From Zygophlyctis sp. KS116 (taxonomy: Eukaryota > Chytridiomycota), in NCBI GenBank assembly GCA_054661495.1, contig BAAFSQ010000157.1, positions 1 to 23,068 of the forward strand: a stretch of DNA of 23,068 nt, in the 5' to 3' direction. The notes beneath the pieces are model-generated. The model did no database searches. It was not told where the DNA came from and saw only the letters and a list, made by a program, of their open reading frames with translations. The position numbers and the translations under genes are program-made. This document shows, piece after piece, positions 22,979 to 23,068 of the stretch. Position 1 is the stretch's first letter. The number at the start of each line of letters is the position of its first letter.

Positions 22979-23068
22979 TTTTTATCTAATTCTTATCTAA
23001 TTCTTATCACTAGGTTATTTAATTCTTATTTAATTTTTATCACTAGGTTATTTAATTCTTATCTAATT
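22979..23068. repeat. AT-rich minisatellite, 33-bp period, running off the window
   Basis: A 24-bp core starting atcactaggttatttaatt occurs at 23006-23029 and again, identical, at 23039-23062, a period of 33 bp. Shorter TCTAATTCTTA units (11 bp) precede and follow it. The array reaches the end of the window, so its copy number is unknown. It may lie upstream of the triphosphatase gene or end another transcription unit. Confidence 0.75.

Overview
The window is nuclear DNA from a compact, AT-rich eukaryotic genome. The evidence points to a zoosporic (flagellated) fungus or a close relative. Genes lie 19 to about 200 bp apart. The standard genetic code fits, with TAA, TAG and TGA all used as stops. 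About 43 spliceosomal introns can be modelled, all only 24-32 nt long. A fungal-type (Cet1/tunnel-fold) mRNA triphosphatase and a BFR1 homologue point to the fungal side. TMEM231 (ciliary transition zone), an androglobin-like protein and a ZC2HC1-type zinc-finger protein point to an organism that still builds a cilium. The exact lineage (chytrid, Cryptomycota/Rozella-like or aphelid-like) cannot be fixed from the sequence alone.

Layout. 1-330: last exon of a cut-off unknown gene, then about 780 bp without a supportable gene. 1108-3530: four intronless tandem genes for small type I membrane proteins. All share one architecture: signal peptide, helical ectodomain, dibasic KR, transmembrane helix, short tail. 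3600-5052: a small two-helix membrane protein and a Cys-rich single-pass surface protein. 5176-9954: a full-length ABCC/MRP transporter with 15 introns. Next, on the minus strand, protein disulfide isomerase (10005-11560), which diverges from TMEM231 (11758-12795, plus). 12841-13720: an unknown protein with a possible lipidated N-terminus (minus). 13771-15181: BFR1 (minus). 15348-16358: ZC2HC1 (minus). 16498-17183: CCDC124/Lso2 (plus). 17203-20911: androglobin-like, ten exons (minus). 21047-21376: a small unknown gene (plus). 21549-21942: a PNRC/EDC1-like decapping activator (minus). 22065-22859: mRNA 5'-triphosphatase (minus). The right edge holds AT-rich tandem repeats.

Themes. Housekeeping secretory and RNA genes (PDI, BFR1, CCDC124, capping triphosphatase, decapping activator) are interleaved with three cilium-linked genes. 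The left end carries fast-evolving surface proteins. Exon models were built by hand from GT..AG sites and checked by summing exon lengths: every multi-exon gene gives an integral number of codons with one open frame. The points most worth following are the KR-transmembrane tandem family, the uniformly tiny introns, matching intron positions in both active-site domains of PDI, a possible 6-nt microexon in the decapping activator, and an androglobin that seems to lack its globin domain.
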